Assembly (NCBI GenBank): GCA_046348855.1
Contig: JAXMDK010000007.1
Location: 88,110-152,109 of the forward strand
DNA from: TMP-24 sp046348855
Lineage (GTDB): Bacteria > Pseudomonadota > Alphaproteobacteria > Rhodobacterales > Rhodobacteraceae
Direction: 5' to 3'
DNA: 64,000 bases
Under the pieces are notes generated by a model, which made no database searches, was not told the DNA's origin, and was given only the letters and a program-made list of their open reading frames with translations. Positions 36,016-44,520 of this stretch are shown one piece after another (the stretch's first letter is position 1; every line of letters starts with the position of its first letter). The position numbers and the translations under genes were made by a program.

Positions 36016-36993
36016 ATGATCCCCGGCATTGCATCGCGCAGGCGCTTTTCCGACCTGAGCGAACAGGAAATTCTGGCATTGGCGATTTCGTCCGAAGAAG
36101 ACGACGCGCGCATCTACCGGACCTATGCCGATCAGCTGAAGCAGTCCTATCCGGCCTCGGCCGCGCTGTTCGAGGCGATGGCCGTCGAGGAAGATACCCA
36201 TCGCCGCTGGCTGATCGAACGGCACCGGGCCCGGTTCGGCGAGGTGATCCCGCTGATCCGGCGCGAACATGTGGCGGGCTTCTATGCGCGCAAGCCGGTG
36301 TGGCTGATGCAGAACCTGGGGCTGGACCGGATGCGCGCCGAGGCCGAGGCGATGGAGCATGGCGCGGCCGAATTCTACGCGCGGGCGGCGGCGCAGACCA
36401 AGGATGCCGAAACCCGCAAGCTTCTTGGCGATCTGGCGGCCGCCGAAGCCCGGCACGAAGCGACGGCGGGCGACCTGACCGAGGTCCATCTGGGCGCCGA
36501 GGCTCGCGGCGAGGAAGATCGGGCGGCGCGGCGGCAGTTCATCCTGACCTGGGTGCAGCCGGGGCTGGCGGGGCTGATGGACGGGTCGGTATCGACGCTG
36601 GCGCCGATCTTCGCCACCGCCTTTGCCACCCACGATCCGCGCACCACGCTGCTGGTGGGGCTTGCGGCCTCGGTCGGGGCCGGCATTTCGATGGGCTTCA
36701 CCGAGGCCGCGCATGACGACGGTGTGCTGTCGGGACGCGGTTCGCCGGTCAAGCGGGGGCTGGCCTCGGGGGTGATGACCGCCGCCGGTGGGCTGGGCCA
36801 TGCGCTGCCCTACCTGATCGGCGATTTCTGGACGGCGACGGCGGTGGCGATGGCGGTGGTCTTCGTCGAGCTTTGGGCCATCGCCTGGATCCAGAACCGC
36901 TTCATGGAAACGCCGTTCGTGCGCGCCGCCTTCCAGGTGGTGCTGGGCGGCGCGCTGGTCTTTGCCTCTGGCGTTCTGATCGGTGGCGGCTAG
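36016..36993 (+). CDS. mbfA: Membrane-bound ferritin-like iron exporter (erythrin-VIT1)
   Basis: A 325-residue fusion of an N-terminal ferritin-like diiron domain (EEDDARIYRTYADQL, AVEEDTHRRWLIERH, AMEHGAAEFYARAA and AEARHEATAGD give the spaced Glu/His ligands) and a C-terminal VIT1-like membrane domain of about residues 170-325 (GLAGLMDGSVSTLAPIF, GLAASVGAGISMGFTEA). This is the architecture of MbfA, which exports iron and protects against peroxide stress. ATG 36016 follows CTGGAGG; the frame upstream overlaps the Irr-type palindrome and is not coding. Expected inner-membrane protein expressed when iron is plentiful. Confidence 0.94.
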   Translation: MIPGIASRRRFSDLSEQEILALAISSEEDDARIYRTYADQLKQSYPASAALFEAMAVEEDTHRRWLIERHRARFGEVIPLIRREHVAGFYARKPVWLMQNLGLDRMRAEAEAMEHGAAEFYARAAAQTKDAETRKLLGDLAAAEARHEATAGDLTEVHLGAEARGEEDRAARRQFILTWVQPGLAGLMDGSVSTLAPIFATAFATHDPRTTLLVGLAASVGAGISMGFTEAAHDDGVLSGRGSPVKRGLASGVMTAAGGLGHALPYLIGDFWTATAVAMAVVFVELWAIAWIQNRFMETPFVRAAFQVVLGGALVFASGVLIGGG

Positions 36994-37025
36994 GATCGCG
37001 GCCGCCAAGAGCAAAGGGAGAGCCG

Positions 37026-37721
37026 ATGTATTTCCGCGACAAGGTTGCCTACGAGCCGCTGCCTTTGCCCGACCGGGTGCGTCTGCCGGACGCCGAGGCA
37101 TTGGCGGCAGCGGAAGCCTTCCGTGACTATATGGCCCGTCGCCACAGCGTGCGCGACTTCGCCCCCGACCCGGTGCCCCTGTCGGTCATCGAGGCCTGTG
37201 TTGCCGCCGCCGGGACAGCGCCATCGGGGGCGAACCACCAGCCCTGGCATTTCGTGGCGATCGGCGATCCGGCGATGAAGGCGCAGATCCGCGCGGCGGC
37301 CGAGGCCGAGGAAGCGGACTTCTACGCCGGCGGGGCGGGCGACGAATGGCTGAAGGCGCTGGAGCCGATCGGAACCGGCGTGTCGAAGCCGCACCTGGAG
37401 GTGGCGCCCTGGCTGGTGGCGATCTTTGCTCAGCGTTATGGCACCACAAGGGACGGGCAACGCTACAAGAACTACTATGTCCCCGAAAGCGTCGGCATCG
37501 CCACCGGCTTCCTGATCGCGGCGCTGCATCACGCCGGGCTGACGGCGCTGACCCACACGCCCAATCCGATGAAGTTCCTGAATGCGCTCTGCGGCCGGCC
37601 GGACAGCGAAAAGCCGGTGATGATCCTGGCGGTGGGGCATCCGGCAGCCGACGCGACGGTTCCGGCGGTGGCCAAGCTGAAGAAGCCGCTGGCCGAGATC
37701 ATGACGGTGCGGGCCGGCTGA
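37026..37721 (+). CDS. Nitroreductase family protein (iodotyrosine deiodinase-like)
   Basis: A 231-residue FMN oxidoreductase. Motifs: RRHSVRDFAPDPVPLSVIEAC, AAGTAPSGANHQPWHFVAI and VGIATGFLIAALHHAGLTALTHTPNPMKFLN, matching the iodotyrosine deiodinase/BluB-like branch, including an active-site lid (SKPHLEVAPWLVAIF). ATG 37026 follows AAGGGAGAG and lies 32 bases after mbfA, so the two may be co-transcribed. Natural substrate unknown. Confidence 0.9.
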   Translation: MYFRDKVAYEPLPLPDRVRLPDAEALAAAEAFRDYMARRHSVRDFAPDPVPLSVIEACVAAAGTAPSGANHQPWHFVAIGDPAMKAQIRAAAEAEEADFYAGGAGDEWLKALEPIGTGVSKPHLEVAPWLVAIFAQRYGTTRDGQRYKNYYVPESVGIATGFLIAALHHAGLTALTHTPNPMKFLNALCGRPDSEKPVMILAVGHPAADATVPAVAKLKKPLAEIMTVRAG

Positions 37722-37784
37722 TCTGCCATTGCCGACCGGCCGCGCTTGGGGCAGGGTGCGCGCCGCAATGACGGAGACGCGGCC

Positions 37785-38618
37785 ATGAAAACAATCTCGG
37801 AAAACAAGTGTTTCGGCGGGGTGCAAGGCGTATATTCGCACACCTCCGAAGCCTGCGGCTGCGACATGACCTTCGGGCTGTTCCTGCCCCGCGAAGCCGC
37901 CGAGGAGCCGGTTCCGGTGCTTTGGTACTTGTCGGGCCTGACCTGCACCCACGAAAACGCGATGATCAAGGCCGGCGCGCAGGCCTGGGCGGCGGACCAT
38001 GCGATTGCGCTGGTCTTTCCCGACACCTCGCCGCGTGGCGAAGGGATTGCCGACGACGCGGCCTACGACCTTGGCCAGGGCGCGGGCTTTTACGTCAACG
38101 CGACCGAAAAGCCCTGGGCCCCGAACTTCCGCATGTGGGACTATATTGCCGAGGAGCTGCCGGCGCTGGTCACCGCGACCTTCGCCATCGACGAGGATCG
38201 CCAGTCGATCACCGGCCATTCGATGGGCGGCCACGGCGCGCTGACCCTGGCGATGCGCCTGCCCGGCCGATTCCGCTCGGTCTCGGCCTTTGCGCCGATC
38301 GCCAACCCGACCGCCTCGGACTGGGGGCGCAAGCAGTTCGCCGCCTATCTGGGCAAGGACGAAGCCGCCTGGGCCGCGCATGATGCGTCGCTGCTGATGC
38401 GGCGGCTGGGGTTTGACGGGCCGGTGCTGGTGGACCAGGGGTCGAAAGACCAGTTCCTGGACCTGCTGAAACCCGAATCGCTGGCGCACGCGATGATGGA
38501 GCGCCGGCAGAACGGACAGGTCCGCATGCAGCCGGGCTATGACCACAGCTATTTCTTCGTTTCGACCTTCATTGCCGATCATGTCGCCTTCCATTCCGAA
38601 GCGCTCTACCGGGACTGA
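37785..38618 (+). CDS. fghA: S-formylglutathione hydrolase
   Basis: A 277-residue esterase-D-type serine hydrolase that releases formate and glutathione from S-formylglutathione, completing formaldehyde detoxification begun by adhI. Catalytic Ser is in GHSMGGHGAL, the acid in VDQGSKDQFL and the His in PGYDHSYFF; the oxyanion region WYLSGLTCTHEN and Cys-rich GCDMTFGLF are typical. ATG 37785 follows GGAGA. The next gene, sthA, begins three bases after its stop, implying one transcription unit. Confidence 0.96.
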   Translation: MKTISENKCFGGVQGVYSHTSEACGCDMTFGLFLPREAAEEPVPVLWYLSGLTCTHENAMIKAGAQAWAADHAIALVFPDTSPRGEGIADDAAYDLGQGAGFYVNATEKPWAPNFRMWDYIAEELPALVTATFAIDEDRQSITGHSMGGHGALTLAMRLPGRFRSVSAFAPIANPTASDWGRKQFAAYLGKDEAAWAAHDASLLMRRLGFDGPVLVDQGSKDQFLDLLKPESLAHAMMERRQNGQVRMQPGYDHSYFFVSTFIADHVAFHSEALYRD

Positions 38619-38621
38619 CGC

Positions 38622-40052
38622 ATGAACCACTACGACCTGATCATCATCGGCAGCGGCCCGGCCGGACGCGCCGCCGCCATCCAGGCCGGCAAGCTGAAGC
38701 GCAAGGTGCTGGTGATCGACCGGAAGGACCGGCTGGGCGGAGTGTCGGTTCATACCGGCACGATCCCGTCCAAGACCCTGCGGGAAACGGTGCTGAACCT
38801 GTCGGGCTGGCGGGAACGGTCCTTCTATGGCCGGTCCTACCGGGTGAAAAGTGACATCGACGCTGGCGACCTGAAGGCGCGGCTGCACAAGACGCTCGAC
38901 CACGAGGTCGACATCCTGGAACATCAGTTCAACCGCAACCATGTGACGACGCTGATGGGCAGCGCCCGGTTTCTCGACCCCCACCGGGTCGAGGTTGCCA
39001 CCCATGCCGGCGAAACGGTGCAGCTGACCGCCGACAAGTTCCTGATCGCCACCGGCACCCGCACCCACCGGCCGCCGGAAGTGCCGTTCAACGGCAGGAC
39101 GGTGGTCGACAGCGACGAATTCCTGGAGCTGGCGCGGATTCCGCGCAGCCTGGTGGTGGTGGGTGCCGGGGTGATCGGGGTCGAGTATGCCACCATGTTC
39201 ACCGCGCTGGATGTTCGGGTCACGCTGATCGAGCCGCGCGACAGTTTCCTCGATTTCGTCGATCGCCACACGATCAGCGAATTCACCCACCAGATCCGCG
39301 AAAACGGCCTCGACCTGCGGCTGGGGTCCAAAATCGAGAAGATCGAGGACGAGGGCACCCATGTCGAGGTCAGCCTTGCCAACGGCCGCCATGTGCGCAC
39401 CGAGATGCTGCTGTATGCCGCCGGGCGCATGGGGGCGACGCGGTTCCTGAACCTGGAGGCGGCTGGGCTGACGGTGGATCAGCGCGACCGGCTGGAGGTG
39501 GACCGCAAGACCTATCAGACCAAGGTTCCGCACATCTATGCCGCGGGCGATGTGATCGGCCACCCGTCGCTGGCCTCGACTTCGCTGCAGCAGGGGAGGG
39601 TGGCGGCCTGCCATGCGCTCGACACGCCGACCCTGCCGGAAAGCCCCTGGTATCCCTACGGTATCTATTCCGTGCCCGAAATCTCCACCTGCGGTATGTC
39701 CGAGGAAGAGGCGCGGGACCGCGGCATTCCCTACGAGGTCGGCATCGCCCGGTTCCGCGAAACCTCGCGCGGGCAGATCATGGGGCTGGAACAGGGCCTT
39801 TTGAAGATGCTGGTCAGCCTCAAGACCCGCCGGCTTCTGGGGGTGCAGATCGTCGGCGAAGGCGCGACCGAACTGATCCACATCGCCCAGGCGGTGCTGA
39901 ACCTGAAGGGCACGGTCGACTATTTCGTTGAGAATACCTTCAACTATCCTACCCTGGCCGAAGCCTACAAGGTCGCCGGGCTCGATGCGTTCAACCGCAT
40001 GCCGATCCCCGAGGAATACAAGGTCCGGCGACCCGGAGCCGCGAAACAGTGA
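38622..40052 (+). CDS. sthA: Soluble pyridine nucleotide transhydrogenase (Si-specific)
   Basis: A 476-residue FAD flavoprotein of the lipoamide dehydrogenase-like family. The FAD site is IIGSGPAGRAAAIQAGKL. The usual redox disulfide is absent (GGVSVHTGTIPSKTLRE), as in SthA. The NAD site is VVGAGVIGVEYATMF, and the C-terminal dimer domain holds NTFNYPTLAEAYKVAGLDA. It re-equilibrates NADH and NADPH in the cytoplasm. Placement behind fghA suggests handling of NADH from formaldehyde oxidation. Its stop overlaps the GTG start of the next gene. Confidence 0.96.
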   Translation: MNHYDLIIIGSGPAGRAAAIQAGKLKRKVLVIDRKDRLGGVSVHTGTIPSKTLRETVLNLSGWRERSFYGRSYRVKSDIDAGDLKARLHKTLDHEVDILEHQFNRNHVTTLMGSARFLDPHRVEVATHAGETVQLTADKFLIATGTRTHRPPEVPFNGRTVVDSDEFLELARIPRSLVVVGAGVIGVEYATMFTALDVRVTLIEPRDSFLDFVDRHTISEFTHQIRENGLDLRLGSKIEKIEDEGTHVEVSLANGRHVRTEMLLYAAGRMGATRFLNLEAAGLTVDQRDRLEVDRKTYQTKVPHIYAAGDVIGHPSLASTSLQQGRVAACHALDTPTLPESPWYPYGIYSVPEISTCGMSEEEARDRGIPYEVGIARFRETSRGQIMGLEQGLLKMLVSLKTRRLLGVQIVGEGATELIHIAQAVLNLKGTVDYFVENTFNYPTLAEAYKVAGLDAFNRMPIPEEYKVRRPGAAKQ

Positions 40053-40498
40053 GCCTTTACGTCGACGCCGACGCCTGCCCGGTAAAGGACGAATGCCTGC
40101 GCGTCGCCGAACGGCTGGGCGCGAAGGTCTTCGTGGTCTGCAACGGCGGTATCCGCCCGGTATCCCACCCGCTGGTCGAAACCGTCTATGTCGCCGAAGG
40201 ACCGGACGCCGCCGACAAGTGGATCGCCGACCGCGCGGGCGCGGGCGACGTGGTGGTGACGGCCGACATTCCGCTCGCCGCCCGCTGCGTCGCCGCCGGC
40301 GCTCAGGTGGTCAAGCACAATGGCGAGACATTGGGACCGGCCAACATCGGTATGGCGCTGGCGACCCGCGACCTGATGGCCGACCTGCGCGCCGCCGACC
40401 CGTTCCGCCCCGGCGGTGGCAAGGGCTTTGCCCGCGCCGACCGGTCGCGGTTCCTCGACACGCTGGACCGGGTGCTGCGGGCGTCGCAACGTGGCTGA
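40049..40498 (+). CDS. YaiI/YqxD family protein (DUF188)
   Basis: A 149-residue protein starting at GTG 40049 inside the sthA stop (GTGA). The opening LYVDADACPVKDECLRVAERL, then VVTADIPLAARCVAAGAQVV and NGETLGPANIGMALATRDLM, match the DUF188 (PIN-like) family, which keeps acidic residues of the nuclease fold. Function is unproven. Likely the last gene of the fghA-sthA unit. Confidence 0.93.
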   Translation: MSLYVDADACPVKDECLRVAERLGAKVFVVCNGGIRPVSHPLVETVYVAEGPDAADKWIADRAGAGDVVVTADIPLAARCVAAGAQVVKHNGETLGPANIGMALATRDLMADLRAADPFRPGGGKGFARADRSRFLDTLDRVLRASQRG

Positions 40499-40567
40499 CG
40501 ATCCTCGTTCCGACCTTGATGTCGCGCCCGCGACAGATTTGCCGCGTGGGCCGGGTTCAGGTGAGCC

Positions 40568-41542
40568 ATGACCGCCGCCGCCGCCGTTCCCCCCCGATCC
40601 TCGCTGAAAGGCGTCTTCTTCGCGCTGGGCGGTGCGTTGGTCCTGTCGGTCAACGATGTCTCGATCAAGTCGCTGTCGGGCAAGTATGCGCTGCATCAGG
40701 TGATCCTGACCCGCGCCTTCATTTCGATCATCCTCGTCCTTCTGGTGATCGCCTGGTCGGGCAGCGGGTTCCGCCAGCTTCTGACTCGCCGGCGCCGGGC
40801 GCACCTGCTCCGCGTGTCGATCGTGATGGTGTCGAACGTCACCTACTTCCTCGGGCTGGCGGCGATGCCGCTGGCCGACGCGGTGGCGACCGCCTTCATC
40901 GCGCCCATCTTCGTGACGCTCTTGTCGAGCGTGATCCTGCACGAACATGTCGGGCCGCGGCGCTGGGCGGCGGTGGGCGTCGGGATGCTGGGGGTGGTGG
41001 TGATGCTGCGGCCGGGGGCCGGGGTGATCCACCCGGCGGCGCTTCTGGTGCTGATCTCGGCCTTCTGCTACGCCTCGTCGCACATGATGACCCGGCGCAT
41101 GCGCGACACCGAAAGCGCGATGACGCTGAATTTCTTCGTCCAGTGCGGGTTCATCCTGGTCAGCGGCTCGATGGGGCTGTGGGTGGGCGACGGTCATCTG
41201 TCGGGCTCGTCCGATCCCTCGGTCGCCTTCCTGTTCCGGCAGTGGGTGGTGCCGCCGGTATCGGACTGGCCGGCCTTTCTCGCCACCGGCCTGGCCGTCG
41301 GCATCGGCGGGCTGATGATGAGCCAGGCCTACCGCACCACCGAGGCCGCGCTGGTCGCGCCCTTCGAATATGCCGGAATGCCGATGGCGATCTTCTGGGG
41401 CGCGACCATTTTCGGCACCTGGCCCGACCGGACCGCCTGGGCGGGGATTGCGCTTATCATCGGGGCAGGGCTTTATACGCTCTGGCGCGAAACGGTGAAG
41501 AAGAAGGTAGGCGATCTTGCGGCCCCAAGCGGTGATCTTTGA
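40568..41542 (+). CDS. DMT superfamily (EamA) transporter
   Basis: A 324-residue membrane protein with two EamA repeats and about ten helices: GALVLSVNDVSIKSLSGKYALHQ, LGLAAMPLADAVATAFIAPIF and a second-repeat equivalent AYRTTEAALVAPFEYAGMPMAIFWG. Family members export or import small metabolites such as amino acids or nucleobases. First gene of a three-gene unit with a HAD hydrolase and an ornithine cyclodeaminase-like enzyme. Cargo unknown. Confidence 0.92.
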   Translation: MTAAAAVPPRSSLKGVFFALGGALVLSVNDVSIKSLSGKYALHQVILTRAFISIILVLLVIAWSGSGFRQLLTRRRRAHLLRVSIVMVSNVTYFLGLAAMPLADAVATAFIAPIFVTLLSSVILHEHVGPRRWAAVGVGMLGVVVMLRPGAGVIHPAALLVLISAFCYASSHMMTRRMRDTESAMTLNFFVQCGFILVSGSMGLWVGDGHLSGSSDPSVAFLFRQWVVPPVSDWPAFLATGLAVGIGGLMMSQAYRTTEAALVAPFEYAGMPMAIFWGATIFGTWPDRTAWAGIALIIGAGLYTLWRETVKKKVGDLAAPSGDL

Positions 41543-42140
41543 CATCGGCAACGTGCTGGTCGGCTGGCGGCCGGAACAGTTCTACGACGGCGTGATCGGC
41601 GCCGAGGCCCGCCGGGCGCTGTTCGCCGAGGTCGACCTGCATGGCATGAACGAACTGATCGACCGCGGCGCGCTGTTCCGCGAAACCATCTACGACTGGG
41701 CCGACCGCCATCCGCGCTGGGCCAGCCAGATCCGGCTCTGGTACGACCGCTGGACCGACATCGCCAGCCCGCTGATCGACGGCTCGATCCATCTTCAGCG
41801 CCAGCTCAGGGCCAAGGGCGTGCCGGTCTTTGCCCTGACCAACTTCGGCAAGCATTCGTTCGCCTTTGCCGAACCGCTGTTTCCATTCCTGTCGGATTTC
41901 GACCGCCATTATGTCTCGGGGCGGATGGGGGTGACGAAGCCCGATCCGCGCATCTACCAGATGGTCGAGGAAGATTGCGGCCTGCCGCCCGCGTCACTCC
42001 TCTTCACCGACGACCGGGCCGACAATATCGCCGCTGCCGCCGTGCGCGGCTGGAACACCCACCATTTCACCGGCCCCGAAGGGCTGGCCGCCCGTCTGGT
42101 GGCCGAAGGATTGCTGAGCGAAGCGGAGACCCGGCCATGA
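41517..42140 (+). CDS. HAD family hydrolase
   Basis: About 207 residues from TTG 41517, preceded by AAGGTAGG; the start lies inside the 3' end of the transporter gene (26-base overlap), so translation is coupled. GTG at 41532 is an alternative. Motif I is VIFDIGNVLVGW: the second Asp of DxD is replaced by Gly-Asn, as in many haloacid-dehalogenase-like or epoxide-hydrolase N-terminal-type relatives. Motif II is FALTNFGKHSF, motif III K in VTKPDPRIY and motif IV LFTDDRADN. Substrate unknown. Confidence 0.88.
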   Translation: MRPQAVIFDIGNVLVGWRPEQFYDGVIGAEARRALFAEVDLHGMNELIDRGALFRETIYDWADRHPRWASQIRLWYDRWTDIASPLIDGSIHLQRQLRAKGVPVFALTNFGKHSFAFAEPLFPFLSDFDRHYVSGRMGVTKPDPRIYQMVEEDCGLPPASLLFTDDRADNIAAAAVRGWNTHHFTGPEGLAARLVAEGLLSEAETRP

Positions 42141-43048
42141 GCCTGACCATCATCGGCCCCGAAGCCGAAGCGAAACTCGACTGGCTGGCGCTGACCGATG
42201 CGCTGGCGGCCGGCCATGCGCTGCCCCGCGCCGAGGTTGCCGACACGCTTCTGCGCCGTGGCGCGGACACGCTTCTCACCCGGTCGGCCTGGATCGACGG
42301 GATGGGGATCGCGGTCAAGGGCGCCACGATCTTTCCCGGCAACAGCGCGATGGGGCTTCCGGCGATCGGCGGTGCGGTCAACCTCATGTCGGACCGCGAC
42401 GGCCGGCTTGAGGCGCTGGTCGACTTCGCGCTGGTCACCAAATGGAAGACCGCGGGCGATTCGCTGCTGGCCGCCCGCCGGCTGGCCCGCCCGGACGCCG
42501 AGCGCATCCTGATCGTCGGCGCCGGCACCGTGGCGCTGTCGTTGGCCGAGGCTTATGCCGCCGCCTTCCCCAAGGCCGCCCTGCATGTCTGGGCCCGCAA
42601 CTCCGACGCGGCTCGCGCCTACGCCGCGGCCACCGGCGCCACGCCCGAGCCCGACCTCGAGGCCGCGGTCGGCAAGGCCGCGATCATTGCCACCAGCACC
42701 ATGACCACCAAGCCGCTGATCCACGGCGGCTGGCTGGCGCCGGGCACCCACCTGGACCTGATCGGCGCCTATCGTCCCGACATGCGCGAGGCCGACAGCG
42801 ACTGTTTCCGCCGCGCCCGGGTGTTCGTCGATTCGCGCGCCACCACGCTGCATCACATCGGCGAACTGATGATGCCGCTGGCCGAGGGCGCGATCACCGA
42901 GGCCGACGTCATCGCCGATTTCTACGACCTGCCCTCGGGCCGCTTCGTCCGCCGGACAGCCGACGAGATCACGCTTTGCAAGAACGGCGGCGGGGCGCAT
43001 CTCGACCTGATGACGGCGCGCTACATCCTTGAGGCCGCCCGGACCTGA
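42137..43048 (+). CDS. Ornithine cyclodeaminase / mu-crystallin family protein
   Basis: A 303-residue NAD-dependent enzyme: LPRAEVADTLLRRGADTLLTRSAW, GIAVKGATIFPGN, cofactor site ILIVGAGTVALSLAEAYAAAFP, then TSTMTTKPLI and GTHLDLIGAYRPDMREAD. Members cyclise ornithine to proline, or act as ketimine reductases, alanine or other imino acid dehydrogenases. ATGA overlap with the HAD gene. The transporter-HAD-cyclodeaminase grouping suggests amino acid metabolism and export, but the substrate cannot be fixed from sequence. Confidence 0.92.
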   Translation: MSLTIIGPEAEAKLDWLALTDALAAGHALPRAEVADTLLRRGADTLLTRSAWIDGMGIAVKGATIFPGNSAMGLPAIGGAVNLMSDRDGRLEALVDFALVTKWKTAGDSLLAARRLARPDAERILIVGAGTVALSLAEAYAAAFPKAALHVWARNSDAARAYAAATGATPEPDLEAAVGKAAIIATSTMTTKPLIHGGWLAPGTHLDLIGAYRPDMREADSDCFRRARVFVDSRATTLHHIGELMMPLAEGAITEADVIADFYDLPSGRFVRRTADEITLCKNGGGAHLDLMTARYILEAART

Positions 43049-43063
43049 CCGGTTTTTCCCTGG

Positions 43064-43133
43064 CCAAATACTCTCGGGGGGGGGCGTCCATTGGTGCCTG
43101 CACCAATGGACGGCGGGGGGCGGACAGCCCCCC
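43064..43133. terminator. Tandem hairpin element between convergent genes (CAAATA/G-rich repeat type)
   Basis: CCAAATACTCTCGGGGGGGGGCG begins the element (43064-43086, only partly paired). CGTCCATTGGTG (43085-43096) pairs perfectly with CACCAATGGACG (43101-43112) around CCTG, and GGGGGGC (43115-43121) pairs with GCCCCCC (43127-43133). It separates two convergent genes and likely ends both transcripts. A related element occurs at 48120-48159. Confidence 0.75.
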
Positions 43134-43138
43134 TCGCC

Positions 43139-44383
43139 CTATTCCGCCGGCACTGCCGCCAACCCGCGATCCTCGCGGATCGGCAGGTGGACGATGGCCG
43201 AAAAGGCGCCGACGCCGACCCCGATCCACCAGACGGCGGTATAGCTGCCATAGGCGTCATACATCCGCCCGCCCAGCCAGACGCCCAGAAAGCTGCCCAG
43301 CTGGTGCGACAGGAAGACGATCCCGTAAAGCGTCCCCATGTAGCGCAGCCCGAAGATATGGGCGACCAGTCCCGAGGTCAGCGGCACCGTCGCCAGCCAC
43401 AGCGCGCCCATGCTGACGGCGAACACCATCACCGTCGGCGGCGTCATCGGCGTCATGATGAACCAGGCCGAAATGATGGTGCGGCCGGTATAGATCGCCG
43501 ACAGCAGGTATTTCTTGGTGTAACGCTTGCCCAGCCAGCCCGAGGTGATCGAACCGGCAATGTTGGCCAGGCCGATCACCGAAATGGCCACCGCGCCCAG
43601 CCGCGAGGTCGAGGTGATGCCCAGCGTCGCCAGGGTGCCATGCGGGTCGATGGCGCCGCACATTTCGGTGACGAAGGCCGGGAAATGGGCGGTGATGAAG
43701 GCCAGCTGGTAGCCGCAGGAAAAGAAGCCGAGGAAGATCATCGTGTAGGACGGATCGCGCAGGGCCCGCCGCAGGACCGTGCCCATGCTTTCGTGCAGTT
43801 CGGCACGGCTGGCGAGTTGCGGCGTGCGAATCATCGGCAGCACCACCAGCACGCAGAGGATGGCCACCGCGAAGACCACGAACACCGTCTGCCAGGGGTA
43901 ATGGTCGAGCAGCGCCGCCGCCACCGGCGCGCCGACGACCTGCCCAGCCGAGCCGGCGGCGGTGGCGATGCCCAGCGCCAGCGACCGGTTCTCGGCGCTG
44001 GAGGCCCGGCCGACGACCGCCAGGATCACGCCGAAGCCGGTCCCGGCGATGCCGAAGCCCACCAGGATTTCCAGCAGCTGGTGTTGCAGCGGCGTGACCG
44101 CCAGCGATGACAGCAAGAGCCCCGCCGCATAGGAAATCGCCCCGGCGGTGATCGCCCGGCGGTCGCCGAACTTTTCGGCCAGCGCGCCGAAGATCGGCTG
44201 GCCGAAGCCCCAGGCCAGGTTCTGGATGGCGATGGCCAGCGAGAAGTCGCTGCGCGGCCAGCCGAATTCCTTGGCGATCGGAATCTGGAACACGCCGAAG
44301 CTGGCGCGGATCGAGAATCCGACAAGGATGATGATACACCCGGCGATGAGAACCGGGGTAACAAGGGGTGCGCGCTGCTGCAT
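43139..44383 (-). CDS. MFS transporter
   Basis: A 414-residue major facilitator with about 12 helices. The N-terminal half has FSIRASFGVFQIPIAKEFGWPRSDFSLAIAIQN and the loop 2-3 motif GALAEKFGDRRAI, and the C-terminal half GWLGKRYTKKYLLSAIY. The pattern resembles the oxalate/formate or monocarboxylate-type antiporter group that is frequent in Rhodobacteraceae. Transcribed alone; a perfect palindromic operator lies 56-76 bases upstream. Substrate unknown. Confidence 0.92.
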   Translation of the reverse strand: MQQRAPLVTPVLIAGCIIILVGFSIRASFGVFQIPIAKEFGWPRSDFSLAIAIQNLAWGFGQPIFGALAEKFGDRRAITAGAISYAAGLLLSSLAVTPLQHQLLEILVGFGIAGTGFGVILAVVGRASSAENRSLALGIATAAGSAGQVVGAPVAAALLDHYPWQTVFVVFAVAILCVLVVLPMIRTPQLASRAELHESMGTVLRRALRDPSYTMIFLGFFSCGYQLAFITAHFPAFVTEMCGAIDPHGTLATLGITSTSRLGAVAISVIGLANIAGSITSGWLGKRYTKKYLLSAIYTGRTIISAWFIMTPMTPPTVMVFAVSMGALWLATVPLTSGLVAHIFGLRYMGTLYGIVFLSHQLGSFLGVWLGGRMYDAYGSYTAVWWIGVGVGAFSAIVHLPIREDRGLAAVPAE

Positions 44384-44438
44384 CTGTGTCTCCTGCTGGC
44401 GGGCACCCTTGCGCCGGAATGTAGCAAGGTCAAACCAA

Positions 44439-44459
44439 GAATTGTGATTGCCACAATTC
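44439..44459. promoter_or_regulatory. Palindromic operator between MFS gene and zapE
   Basis: GAATTGTG (44439-44446) and CACAATTC (44452-44459) are perfect inverted arms with a five-base spacer. Located in the 137-base divergent gap, nearer the MFS gene. No adjacent regulator gene; the binder is unknown. Confidence 0.65.
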
Positions 44460-44520
44460 CGGGGGCTGATCCGGTAAGACGGGGTGACAGGCCCCCCGCC
44501 GTCGCGCTATCCCGGCGGAC

